This document shows positions 60,001-64,000 of a DNA stretch of 64,000 nucleotides, one piece after another. The stretch comes from Heliopora coerulea (Eukaryota > Cnidaria > Anthozoa > Scleralcyonacea > Helioporidae), in NCBI GenBank assembly GCA_030142905.1, contig JASJOG010000002.1, forward strand, positions 7,052,501 to 7,116,500, given 5' to 3'. Both the position numbers and the translations under genes were made by a program. Every line of letters starts with the position of its first letter. Position 1 is the stretch's first letter. The notes under the pieces were generated by a model, which did not search any database, was not told the origin of the DNA, and saw only the letters and a list, made by a program, of their open reading frames with translations.

Positions 60001-60206
60001 CCTTTAAGAAAATTTCCCTAGCACGTCGAAAACGGAAAAACAAAAAAATTGTCTCGCTGAGTGCGCGTTTAAGCCAATTCTATTTTTTTCCCACCAGGAC
60101 TGTTGAAAATGGTAAACAAACAGTGGAAGTGAAAGAAGACGACGTAGTAACGCTAAAGACCATAGATGGTGTCGCCCAAGACTTACCGAAGCTTAAGTCA
60201 AAATAG
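22857..60206 (+). CDS. DNAJB6: DNAJB6/DNAJB2-type J-domain co-chaperone, 9 coding exons
   Basis: Class B Hsp40. The J domain (about residues 3-69) would stimulate Hsp70 ATPase and hand over clients; family members suppress aggregation in cytosol and nucleus. Exon 1 opens with [10 protein letters not shown]. Exon 2 carries helix II and the loop with the invariant HPD (WHPDKN) and ends in EAYEVLSD; exon 3 completes the J domain (KKRAVYDAY). Exons 4-6 and a micro-exon encode the Gly/Phe/Ser-rich linker ([24 protein letters not shown]). Exon 7 encodes the diagnostic C-terminal strand [18 protein letters not shown]; exon 8 encodes [11 protein letters not shown] and ends at TAG 60204-60206. Exon lengths 65+110+48+88+77+130+17+70+109 sum to 714 nt, giving 237 aa, close to my recollection of about 240 aa for the short vertebrate DNAJB6 isoform. 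All junctions use GT/AG. Start choice: the ATG at 22857 gives the canonical DNAJB N-terminus. The introns are full of transposons. Assignment to B6 rather than B2/B7/B8 is by architecture only. Confidence 0.9.
22922..25843 (+). other. DNAJB intron 1, first part
   Basis: No gene or classified repeat seen. Short frames such as 23281-23646 have no recognisable domain. Confidence 0.4.
25845..26182. repeat. pogo/Tigger-like MITE
   Basis: 338 bp with termini CAGTGGAGCCTCGCTCTAAC and GTTATAGCAAGGCTCCACTG, flanked on both sides by TA. Resembles the CAGT...CC.CG.TATAACG ends of pogo/Tigger elements. Non-coding. Confidence 0.75.
26387..26976. repeat. MITE with TGTTTACA ends and GGGTAACCCT motifs
   Basis: Ends gaccctgtttacatgg and gtgtaaacagaccc are inverted with adjacent ggaagagtgac/agtcacccttcc. 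The interior is full of paired gggtaacc/ggttaccc words. No coding capacity. Confidence 0.6.
27720..27766. repeat. (TA)n microsatellite
   Basis: Continuous TA repeat between two mariner ends. A second (TA)n at 28318-28341 follows the element. Confidence 0.9.
27772..28317 (+). mobile_element. Tc1/mariner derivative, internally deleted
   Basis: Terminal inverted repeats of about 45 bp (GGGTGTCCCAAAAAAAATGT ... inverted at 28272-28317) next to TA-rich flanks. The interior keeps the transposase C-terminus in 27950-28209: the [16 protein letters not shown] region with the third catalytic acidic residue, then [20 protein letters not shown]. The first two catalytic acids are deleted. A lone end (ggacaccctgta, 27708-27719) lies just upstream in a TA repeat, from another copy. 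Confidence 0.78.
28440..31125 (+). other. DNAJB intron 1, last part, with repeat debris
   Basis: 28465-28512 and 27482-27535 carry ggccccttggaccc and gatctgccactg-type repeat ends. 30410-30500 and 30680-30955 hold G/C-rich repeat pieces (ggggtggcgccagg, ctagcgccggccctgg, ccccgacaagggg iterations). No protein-coding match. Confidence 0.45.
31126..31235 (+). CDS. DNAJB6: DNAJB exon 2 (HPD-containing)
   Basis: 110 nt between a ttttag acceptor and a gtatgt donor. Encodes [13 protein letters not shown], then [11 protein letters not shown]: helix II, the HPD loop and helix III of the J domain. Ends with one base of a codon. An in-frame ATG upstream at 31040 opens a longer reading frame, but that part is intronic. 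Confidence 0.95.
31617..31664 (+). CDS. DNAJB6: DNAJB exon 3
   Basis: 48 nt, encodes [16 protein letters not shown], the end of the J domain (family consensus near KRRLYDQYGKEGL). Acceptor ttttcag at 31610-31616, donor gtaaga. A second copy of the acceptor motif lies 34 nt upstream; using it would shift the frame. Confidence 0.93.
31665..34269 (+). other. DNAJB intron 3
   Basis: No gene or classified element recognised. A (CTGT)n run is at 33339-33361. Confidence 0.4.
34270..34357 (+). CDS. DNAJB6: DNAJB exon 4
   Basis: 88 nt between acceptor gatatag and donor gtatgtt. Encodes [19 protein letters not shown] followed by [10 protein letters not shown]: the start of the Gly/Phe-rich linker. 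The motif SADEIF(K/R) with EFFG in the next exon is typical of the DNAJB6/B2 group, where it reads DP..VFREFFG. Confidence 0.92.
34654..34853 (+). repeat. tRNA-derived SINE, copy 1
   Basis: tRNA-like head at about 34680-34753 with an A box (TAGCTCAGTTGTCAGAG) and B box (GGTTCGATTCC), then a shared body ending gtcaacttataat. About 92-95% identical by eye to the copy at 34920. The tRNA part has head and body joined without a 3' end, so it is a SINE rather than a tRNA gene. Confidence 0.75.
34920..35153 (+). repeat. tRNA-derived SINE, copy 2, with (TA)n tail
   Basis: Same unit as 34654 (A box GCTCAGTTGGCAGAG, B box GGTTCGATTCC), ending directly in a TA repeat at 35108-35153. The two copies are in direct orientation, 67 bp apart. 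Confidence 0.75.
35265..36510 (-). pseudogene. Penelope-like element with internal RT deletion
   Basis: Minus strand. RT finger region at about 36361-36220 in one frame ([20 protein letters not shown]), then 36126-35503 with [38 protein letters not shown] fused straight to the linker [18 protein letters not shown], a Cys pair (CGKPRCQIC) and the GIY-YIG start ([19 protein letters not shown]). The rest of the endonuclease is shifted into 35506-35315. The RT palm with its catalytic aspartates is missing between the fused parts. A tail-like block gaagaaggggctgtgccccg is at 36462-36481 on the plus strand. (TA)n runs lie on both sides. Confidence 0.82.
36560..36697. repeat. perfect-stem hairpin element
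   Basis: Arms of about 62 bp (aacataaactta...atcatcagg and cctgatgatc...taagtttatgtt) with a 3-nt loop. No coding frame. A (TA)n run precedes it and another follows at 36781-36819. Confidence 0.75.
36961..37170. repeat. complex (TA)n/(TATG)n microsatellite
   Basis: About 210 bp of TA and TATG units. It directly follows the Penelope-like 3' end (minus strand), and it makes long Tyr-Ile reading frames on both strands that are not genes. Confidence 0.95.
37185..38425 (-). pseudogene. Penelope-like element, 5' truncated (RT end and GIY-YIG)
   Basis: The minus-strand frame is open to 37309. It starts inside the RT palm ([16 protein letters not shown]), continues with thumb ([20 protein letters not shown]), linker with Cys pairs ([10 protein letters not shown]) and the GIY-YIG nuclease ([29 protein letters not shown]), ending in LNVMEV. 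The catalytic YxDD is FLD here: one aspartate is gone by an in-frame loss. The tail has gaagaaggggccgg and cccgaaacgtaag at about 37195-37245. The frame extends 5' to 38571 through a TA repeat and an unrelated MITE, so its first 50 or so residues are not element protein. Confidence 0.85.
38459..38610. repeat. MITE with 30-bp terminal inverted repeats
   Basis: 152 bp from cttattaacctcgtttgttc to gaacaaacgaggttaataag, with a further internal copy of gtacagaccgag. It is next to the truncated 5' end of the Penelope-like element. Confidence 0.75.
38980..39020. repeat. (TA)n microsatellite
   Basis: About 38 bp of TA repeat preceded by (AAAT)n (38968-38985). Confidence 0.9.
39331..39407 (+). CDS. 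DNAJB6: DNAJB exon 5
   Basis: 77 nt after a long polypyrimidine tract and ttcag. Encodes [20 protein letters not shown] and RNGRS. Two donors lie 6 nt apart (gtacag at 39408 and gtattt at 39414). The downstream one adds two residues, Gly-Thr, without changing frame. Confidence 0.9.
40244..40477 (+). repeat. three-copy degenerate tandem repeat, about 78 bp
   Basis: Units at 40244-40321, 40322-40400 and 40401-40477 share acttgca(g/a)ttcaag, then caaatctacat, then cgtcaatatctatgttt. Intronic and non-coding. Confidence 0.65.
40690..43501 (-). mobile_element. Penelope-like element, near-full-length
   Basis: Minus-strand element with a 785-codon open frame followed by a 3' region to about 40690. 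The tail carries gtttcgacagcc and catcttcagag (40960-40985), the arrangement also seen in other Penelope-like tails here. Its 5' end runs into an inverted partial copy of its own 3' part (43486-44051). Confidence 0.88.
41144..43501 (-). CDS. Penelope-type reverse transcriptase with GIY-YIG endonuclease
   Basis: Uninterrupted 785 codons. [55 protein letters not shown] (motif A Asp), [20 protein letters not shown] (the usual GSP is GSL here), FRYVDDT (catalytic YVDD). Then thumb and linker, and GIY-YIG from about residue 685 ([33 protein letters not shown]). Two substitutions look damaging: Tyr of the YIG half is Ser, whereas the inverted copy keeps Tyr; and GSP to GSL. There is no ATG before VVMDK; the first codon is TTG and lies in the inverted-copy junction, so the true N-terminus is lost or altered. 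Tethers cDNA synthesis to a nicked target in this class. Confidence 0.9.
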   Translation of the reverse strand: MAVGATTTANDYSRFASKVRRTRQQLWFNHRCKDFGLVPKGLRIKSPLNTQEAIQIVNSTSRRLIRVRINDCHRRLNFYKNQQQRRLDKLRQLIPTNVSADLLSTIQTIADKRALKNETKYRAKYQQKLERLQRSRTRKRQKHDDNWVKNISSRPLDETETRLLSYGLKHSITPKHIPTEAIISSVEAVLASQRDLAEATKDEIRSRVASTVQSASIRDTNLTTVEKQALKRLKHDENIVILPADKGRVTVVMDKTDYYDKMDELVNDKQTYELLKRDPAPSLQRKLNNKIFSMRKTNTITQQTYYRLRCSVPRSPKLYGLPKLHKPQIPMRPIVSFCGSPTYELSKYLTTILQPLTNKLQHRLRSTENFINNLKTVQIPHNHKLVSFDVKSLFTSIPLQLALECTKTAINEFTDALPLPTGDIVELLELCLTSTYFQYNGKHYKQLHGTAMGSLVSVVVAEIVMQSIEERALATYKHTLPFWFRYVDDTITALPEDEIDEFHKHINEQNSHIQFTKEIEEDGAIPFLDCLVSRDNNKLQTTVYRKPTHTDRLLDQSSYNPTSHKATTIKTLTRRAQLICNSPDALRQENDYLQCVFHKNNYKSDFIKLNTYKDNERDKNNSPTTTTATIPYIKGTSEIISRILRPYNIRVAHKPITTLRHVLTNVKDREQPHERQGAIYKINCSDCQATSIGETSRNLNIRLTEHKRATKNGDKTNHIAEHHRQTKHNIDWDSAKCIMYSTNYKQRLTLESWYTNLEQNPLNRSQQLPGPYKRLIHKVKRASSQ
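43486..44051 (+). repeat. inverted partial copy of the Penelope-like 3' part
   Basis: Reverse complement of 40886-41453. Encodes the GIY-YIG end on the plus strand with the intact YIG ([20 protein letters not shown]) and the tail. It is joined head-on to the 5' end of the longer copy, 2.0 kb from its counterpart. Confidence 0.9.
44100..44395 (+). repeat. tRNA-derived SINE family B, copy 1
   Basis: tRNA-like head (gctggtggcgcagtggtag; B box ggttcgattcc) with a conserved core ccgggtactccggtttcctc, body to ccagtataaaa...tttactttag. Matches 55223-55497. Preceded by a short tgctgggtg iteration. Confidence 0.75.
44550..45250 (-). pseudogene. Penelope-like element 3' fragment (GIY-YIG)
   Basis: Minus strand: linker ([20 protein letters not shown], about 45220-45130), Cys pair (KCQCCE), then [20 protein letters not shown] in 45055-44780 with the rest of the nuclease, and a tail with acgtttcgttgcc and caacatcttcagagg at 44572-44598. 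A different family from the 41-kb element. Cut at about 45250 by the start of the ISL2EU element. Confidence 0.82.
45395..46849 (+). pseudogene. ISL2EU transposase: THAP, HTH, DDE_Tnp_4
   Basis: The THAP zinc domain begins at the ATG at 45395 (CAVSLC...FYRLP...W...TRICSQHF, C2CH type). Next is a helix-turn-helix of the DDE_4 group at 46115-46300 ([39 protein letters not shown]), then the catalytic part at 46550-46849 ([17 protein letters not shown] with the second Asp; [19 protein letters not shown] in the region of the third acidic residue, which reads Gly where the family has Glu). Frame changes near 45740-46110 and 46390-46550 separate the parts. Confidence 0.82.
46930..48415 (-). pseudogene. 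ISL2EU SWIM/YqaJ-like nuclease gene
   Basis: Minus strand. N-terminus at 48415-48170 ([16 protein letters not shown]), then in the next frame a SWIM finger at about 48150-48095 ([15 protein letters not shown]), a linker at 48109-47630, then the YqaJ/lambda-exonuclease core: [20 protein letters not shown] and [11 protein letters not shown]...GCVEIK in 47377-47195 (Asp and ExK catalytic pattern), followed by [20 protein letters not shown] near 47100-47010. Stops and frame changes at about 48170, 47630 and 47195 break it. YqaJ nucleases digest or resect DNA ends; their role in ISL2EU transposition is not established. Confidence 0.78.
48572..51002 (+). other. DNAJB intron 5, last part
   Basis: 49160-49275 carries the ttttactcg / agagttaa repeat family also seen at 62005-62105. 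No gene seen in the rest. Confidence 0.4.
51003..51132 (+). CDS. DNAJB6: DNAJB exon 6
   Basis: 130 nt between cgttttag and gtgagt. Encodes [20 protein letters not shown], then a Gly/Ser/Phe run ending [15 protein letters not shown]. Its natural donor leaves two bases over, which does not match exon 7: direct joining to 55103 would give a TAA stop two codons later. This mismatch points to the micro-exon at 53432 or to the earlier donor gtgaaa at 51126. Confidence 0.88.
52590..53092. repeat. ACTTGACTTGAGACTTG-rich repeat element
   Basis: Iterated gacttgactcg/gagacttgac words at 52600-52700 and 53000-53090 bracket a unique core. A non-autonomous element of unknown class. Confidence 0.5.
53432..53448 (+). 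CDS. DNAJB6: candidate 17-nt DNAJB micro-exon (poly-Gly)
   Basis: 17 nt preceded by a T-rich tract and ttgtttag, followed by the donor gtactg. Spliced after exon 6 it reads Ser plus five Gly and leaves one base, exactly the phase needed to open exon 7 as Gly-Arg-Gly-Asn-Phe-Lys. An alternative acceptor 9 nt upstream (53421-53422) keeps the frame and adds three residues. A Gly run just before NFKS is seen in the DNAJB6 family. The donor is weak, so this is an inference from phase, position and composition. Confidence 0.6.
53486..53672 (-). repeat. MITE, GCTGTTTACACGG family, copy 1
   Basis: Ends gctgtttgcacggatgattt and aaaaatcgcccgtgtaaaca are inverted. The whole unit is the reverse orientation of 58749-58938. 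It lies 38 bp downstream of the candidate micro-exon. Confidence 0.7.
53765..54445. repeat. AACGTCGAACTTAT/GCCGAACCTAAT inverted-repeat element
   Basis: Three related blocks: 53797-53842, 53917-53955 (inverted to the first) and 54407-54440 (inverted to the second). 53928-54440 behaves as a 0.5-kb element with inverted ends and encloses a Cys-rich reading frame. Confidence 0.55.
54050..54346 (+). CDS. hypothetical Cys-rich protein inside a repeat element
   Basis: The frame from the ATG at 54038 or 54050 has closely spaced Cys/His: [36 protein letters not shown]. This resembles a small zinc-binding module such as those at transposase C-termini. The family is not recognised. It is enclosed by inverted repeats within a DNAJB intron, so it is more likely transposon-derived than a host gene. 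Two other plus-strand frames overlap it. Confidence 0.35.
   Translation, partial: TSRRENCHLCCEEITKYRSITCPMPVCNRCAAPEQYEVEGWRAGICFGCCNDCHIPNNSRVCLHLVRLVDIHHFIQEERHARMHNTTGQQERIFATNN
55103..55172 (+). CDS. DNAJB6: DNAJB exon 7
   Basis: 70 nt between tttactag and gtaagt. Encodes [20 protein letters not shown] and KT, the conserved first C-terminal beta strands (NFKSISTST..VNG in vertebrate DNAJB6). Read in the only frame without stops. Confidence 0.93.
55223..55497 (+). repeat. tRNA-derived SINE family B, copy 2
   Basis: Same structure as 44100-44395: head gctggtggcacagtgtagtg, B box ggttcgattcc, core ccactccggtttcctcctg, end ccagtaatgaa...tttactttgc. Confidence 0.75.
55498..56269 (+). other. 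unassigned intronic DNA
   Basis: No gene or recognised repeat. Confidence 0.35.
56270..56479. repeat. MITE with TTAGTATAATTTCACAGGTG ends
   Basis: 210 bp; right end cacctgtgtaattatactaa is inverted to the left. It is followed at 56515-56590 by a separate stem (gaataatcccctcgacctca / gggattattcaacaata). Confidence 0.7.
56882..57246. repeat. MITE, Mutator-like size of target duplication
   Basis: 365 bp with about 30-bp inverted ends (ATTGAACTCTAAAAGGATTG / inverted, ending AGAGTTCAAC). Perfect 10-bp direct flank aggcgaaacc at 56872-56881 and 57247-57256. Same family as the outer element at 3673-9852. Confidence 0.85.
57635..58331. repeat. large inverted repeat of tRNA-derived SINE-like arms
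   Basis: Arms 57635-57823 and 58146-58331 are reverse complements, about 90% by eye. Each has a tRNA-like block with A box (TAGCTCAACGGTTAGAG or degenerate) and B box (GGTTCGATCCC / GGTACGATCCC). The loop holds a 51-bp-stem hairpin at 57880-57999 and a third partial copy of the arm at 58012-58080. Confidence 0.82.
58497..59053. repeat. TTAACTCTTTCC-ended MITE with nested MITE
   Basis: Ends ttaactctttccagcag and ggccgttaaagagttaa. Nested inside at 58749-58938 is copy 2 of the GCTGTTTACACGG family (gggctgtttacacgggcgat ... gaatcgcccctgtaaacag). Confidence 0.6.
59054..60097 (+). other. DNAJB intron 8, last part
   Basis: No gene or classified repeat; the short frames present have no recognisable domain. 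Confidence 0.4.
60098..60206 (+). CDS. DNAJB6: DNAJB exon 8 (terminal)
   Basis: 109 nt after ttttcccaccag. Encodes [20 protein letters not shown] followed by [15 protein letters not shown] and TAG. Matches the family ending VENGQE..EVEEDG.LKSLTINGVA and stops soon after, like the short isoforms. Confidence 0.93.
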
Positions 60207-61025
60207 TCAATAGTTTCGAGGCCATATTTCGTTAAGATTTTCCGTCATACTGTTGCATCAAGTGCTTTAGTAATGAACGCACTTTCCTGACTGGTGTACG
60301 TGCTTGCTTCGTTAATGGCATTAGACTAAGGATTGTGCTTAGAGATTAAATACTATTTTCTTTAATAAGTATTTGGCACGCCTGTGCAAAATACTTCTTA
60401 TCGCACTTCCTTCTCCAAAAAGAGCAGTAGAATGATGGCTGAGATTTGATCTGGCCGTCTCGACCTCCATCTTGGGTTCCATGGTTAATTATTTTATGAA
60501 GTTTTTACTGTTCAAAAGGTCAAGTTGCCATACTTCACTTTAGTTCATAGTTTGAATGCTTACGAAAAGGTCAAAGAAGATGACAATCTATTACTGAACG
60601 GGAATATAAGGTTCCTACTACCCGTAGTGGAAACAGTGATTACAAACATGTATAAGGTAGATTGAAGAGAAATAACTCAAGATATTTATATCCGGTTCTT
60701 GATAAAATACGGTGTTGTTGGTATTGATTTACTTTCGTCATTCTTTTGAGTAAAGTTTACGTGGATATATATATATTTTTATTTCGATTAAGACTTTTTG
60801 GAATGTTTTTCTCTCGATAAATTGAAAGGAAAAATGAGTTTACTTCGAAATTGAATGGTTGCTTCGAAAATGAACTGGTGTAGTAATTCAAATGGTCGTA
60901 TGGCCAAATTTGCTAGTTTGCTTGTATTAAAGGCCAAAACAACTGCAAGCTTGAATGTACATATCTCAAATAAACATTTGTGGCTTTCAAAATGTTAAAT
61001 AAAACCTGGTAGTATTTCAATGCTA
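60207..61025 (+). other. DNAJB 3' UTR with candidate polyadenylation signals
   Basis: Sequence after the stop has no coding feature. AATAAA occurs at 60969-60974 and again at 60998-61003, each a plausible polyadenylation signal about 0.8 kb past the stop. The end of the transcript is inferred. Confidence 0.4.
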
Positions 61026-62004
61026 TCGTCGAGTTTTACCTCACCTGAAACAGGGCTCAGATTACTCGAGCCTACTGTAATAGTATCGAGCTAATATAAT
61101 GAAATTTTAGTCGGAACCATTGAGATCTATAAAACTAGAAATATGTGTTTGCTACAAACCCTTGCTCATCCTTCGTATATCCCTCGAGAATTTGAGAAAG
61201 ATTGATATACTTTCAAAATTGTCAAAATGCCGAAAAATGAACTTTTTATTGACAAGTCGCCCTTATAACTGGAACCTCAAAACAAAGTCATATATAGGTT
61301 GAAAGTCGTTCAATTTCAGATAAAATTTCGCGCCAAGAGCTCGTTGTCTTGTTTACTGAGCCGATAGTAAAGGACCAGCGGCAAGGTCGGTCCGCTAAAC
61401 TGCAATAGCACCCAGATTGAAATGTTTAAACAACAAATATAAGATAAAACGATTTGAAACCTAACTTGAAAAAGTTGATGAGCGGTTGTTCGCCTGGTAT
61501 AAAATATACGAAAGCAGGGGCGGATTTTGACGCGGGCACACCGGACGCTTCCCTCCTCTTTTTTGTCATATGACTTCTGTTTGGTTACAAACACAACCAT
61601 TAAACATGTGGATGGCTTGGCCTGTCCACCACTTGCTCGCGAATTCTCAAAAAAATTGCTTGAAATTTTTTCAAAGGTTGCTCAAAAGTTGCTCGTATTT
61701 CGAAAAGTTGCTCGTCTTCAAAATCATCAGGGGGGTTATGGCAACTTTTGATGGCAATATTTTGTCTTTTGCTTTGTGAAGGGTTATAAGCAAAGCTAAA
61801 CATTTGTGCGTTACTTAAAAAAATTACTTTCTTCTCAACAAAAAGCCACAACTTTATTAACAGAACAGTCGTCTCTAATCGCAAAGAGAACCCCAGCTAC
61901 ATAATTTTACACTTTTTTGCAGAGGTGTATATCGAATATCTGCGAATCAAACGGCCACAAAGGACCTCCTGTTATGCAGTCAGCATTAATGTCCAAGATA
62001 GTTT

Positions 62005-62105
62005 TAACTCTTTCCCGGCGGCATAAGACTTTTATCATTTTATTCTGGCTAACGCCAGACGATTTTACTCGTGAAGTGGAAAGCTCCCACCTTGAAAGAG
62101 TTAAC
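62005..62105. repeat. TTAACTCTTTCC short MITE
   Basis: About 100 bp from ttaactctttcccggcggc to ccaccttgaaagagttaa, with ctggctaacgccag palindrome inside. Related sequence at 49160-49275. Confidence 0.65.
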
Positions 62106-62280
62106 GGGTTGTCACACGCTACACCAGTTCTTTTGTTTTGCCACTTGATTTCCCTGCTCTCATTGACCAGGGCGTGTGACATTATTTGGCGGTTTTAGAT
62201 CATAGAATTTTCTTTTATTTGTTTTCTATTGTGTTCTTCCTATAGTTACCGTGGGGAAAAGAAATTTATGGACTGTCTCA

Positions 62281-62490
62281 GACAGAGGGAGAGGGAGAGG
62301 GAGAGGGAGAGGGAGAGGGAGAGGGAGAGGGAGAGGGAGAGGGAGAGGGAGAGGGAGAGGGAGAGGGAGAGGGAGAGGGAGAGGGAGAGGGAGAGGGAGA
62401 GGGAGAGGGAGAGGGAGAGGGAAAGGGAAAGGGAAAGGGAAAGGGAGAGGGAGAGGGAGAGGGAGGGAGGGAGGGAGGGAGCGAGGGAGG

Positions 62491-62557
<67 letters not shown>
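62281..62557. repeat. (GGGAGA)n/(GA)n purine tract
   Basis: About 277 bp of pure purine on the plus strand: GGGAGA units, a GGGAAA block (62420-62448), GGGA units, then GA units. It generates long Arg-Glu, Arg-Gly and Ser-Leu/Ser-Pro frames that are not genes. Confidence 0.97.
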
Positions 62558-62561
<4 letters not shown>

Positions 62562-64000
62562 CTGTAAGACAATTTCTGAGAGAAATAAAAGTCAAAGGAT
62601 CCTCCCTTGTAGATTCCTAAATAAAAAAATGTGTTCCAGGCTGATGGGTTTTAACATCAGTGCAGCTAGGTATTGCAATGTTTTGAGTATTGTTAGCGTG
62701 TTTGGTGGATGTGCATGTATCCCTGGTTTTAAGTAAATTGATTTGTTCCTCCGGATATAAAATGAGGATTTTCATTAACCGTTGTGTGCACGAACCTAGA
62801 CAATCTGATCAGTGTTATTCGAGAAAACCATAAAGTGTTTATTTTGGTGACAAGTGAATGGTAAGACCTTTTGGAATGGTTGGACATTGGATATGTTTTG
62901 CAAAATTTCTGAGATGTTACTGGTTATATTTAATTTTGGCATAGGGAATAGAGGCTTTTTGGAACGTTAGTGGAGTCTTGTTGAAGGCGAGGGCTAGTTA
63001 ACAAAGCTTCACGTTGTTCTTGCATGATTTCTAGTTGAACTAATTCCTCCTCACTTAAGGGAGTAACAGGATTTTCATTAAGATTTATAGTAGGAGGCTG
63101 TATGAAAAAGTAGGCGGCTGTGTAGAATTGTGGTGCCGAAGGCACCACCACGCTAGCGGGGTCTAGGGACATGCTTCCAGCTGTAAATTTTGAAATTTGG
63201 ACCCTCTAACATGGCATTTCCAGCCATTTGGGAGAGTTTTTTGGGAAATAGTACACAGATAAATACTGAAAGCTAATTGATTTCACTTTTACTTGAACTT
63301 GAACTTTCAAGCCAAAAATTACAATGTTGATCAACACATTTACTCACTTGAAAAAAAACATACACGCATAACAAAATCAACACAAAACTCTTCATTGATT
63401 CTCTATTCAAGCTCGCCTCTTGATTGCCTCTTGAAAAAGCTATCAATATTCATATTTTGTTTGCGCTCACGCTTATGTTTGAACGGCATTTGGGATCGAG
63501 GTTAGTTTGTAGAACTAAACCGCCTGGACATACTGCACTTCAACAATATGATGCCGAGTTCTTCCCCGGGAACATGCCAAAATCATCTCTTTTTCGCGAT
63601 TTTTTTAACGTCAAAAAATTGAATACATCGTTGAAAGAAAAAAATCAAGAAGAAAATTATTTAGGTAGCTCACTAGATAACTAAATTATAGCCGGCGGTA
63701 AACCGCCCGTAACCGGCTTCTATTAAAAGCCCTGGAGTAAGGAGTGTTAGGATGTCAGAAGTAGCAGAATGTCTGTCGTACTCGAAGTCGAGGAATTGTA
63801 GAAGTAGGAGACTGTGGATGTGCCCACAGGCGTACGAGTCGGGGGAGCTGGGGGAACTGTAGCTCCCCTCAGATTTGGGCATCGCCAATTTTTTCGGGCG
63901 ACATTTGCATTTTTCGGGCAGCAGCAATAGTCACGGGAAGTGTCATGGCGTATTGTCGGTCAATATTGTTTTGTTTGTACCCATTTCGATGTCATTTTAG
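62558..64000. other. unassigned 3' end of the window
   Basis: 63125-63215 contains gtgccgaaggcaccaccacg and cgctagcggggtc, which look like repeat sequence. The minus frame 63172-62930 is short and unrecognised. No supported gene. Confidence 0.35.

Noticed and set aside
62229..62736. Arg-Glu, Arg-Gly and Ser-Leu/Ser-Pro reading frames
   Set aside because: Translations of the GGGAGA/GA tract with no flanking domain.
63673..63927. Minus-strand 84-codon frame
   Set aside because: No domain, and the context is repeat-like.
1..64000. CRISPR arrays, bacterial operons or ribosomal RNA
   Set aside because: No regularly spaced repeats or rRNA sequence; the window is animal nuclear DNA.

Overview
The window is eukaryotic, AT-rich and intron-rich. 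It looks like nuclear DNA of an invertebrate animal. A non-vertebrate metazoan such as an anthozoan cnidarian fits best (Polinton, Penelope-like elements with GIY-YIG, ISL2EU with THAP and YqaJ genes, Myb/SANT Harbinger, tRNA-derived SINEs), but species is an inference and no search was run.

The only host gene I can reconstruct is a plus-strand J-domain co-chaperone gene of the DNAJB6/DNAJB2 type, 22857-60206. It has nine coding exons, including a 17-nt micro-exon, spread over about 37 kb. The exon chain totals 714 nt (237 codons plus stop) and is in frame only if the micro-exon, or a weaker alternative donor, is used. Its introns are filled with transposons.

Layout. 1-3660: foldback/MITE-type repeats and unassigned DNA. 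3673-9852: a nested stack, in which an outer element with Mutator-like target duplication is interrupted by a decayed Ty3/gypsy LTR retrotransposon (4420-8804, 148-bp LTRs) and by a short PIF/Harbinger-type element with a Myb/SANT reading frame (9112-9836). 10540-10760: possible Penelope-like 3' fragment. 11541-19259: a compact Polinton/Maverick with about 700-bp terminal inverted repeats and a near-perfect 6-bp target duplication, carrying broken integrase, capsid and packaging ATPase genes, a membrane protein gene, and only the C-terminal part of protein-primed DNA polymerase B. 19260-20290: the 3' end of a non-LTR retrotransposon, into which the Polinton appears to have inserted. 20560-21400: degenerate tandem array with X-box-like palindromes. 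22857-60206: the DNAJB gene; its introns hold a pogo-like MITE, a mariner derivative, tandem SINEs, at least four Penelope-like pieces (one with a 785-codon open frame and an inverted partial copy), an ISL2EU element with THAP transposase and SWIM/YqaJ nuclease remnants, V-SINE-like copies and several MITEs. 60207-64000: 3' UTR, a large GGGAGA/GA tract and unassigned sequence.

The mobile genes do not cooperate with the host gene. Within each element the genes belong to known replication or transposition modules, almost all inactivated by stops, frameshifts or deletions.
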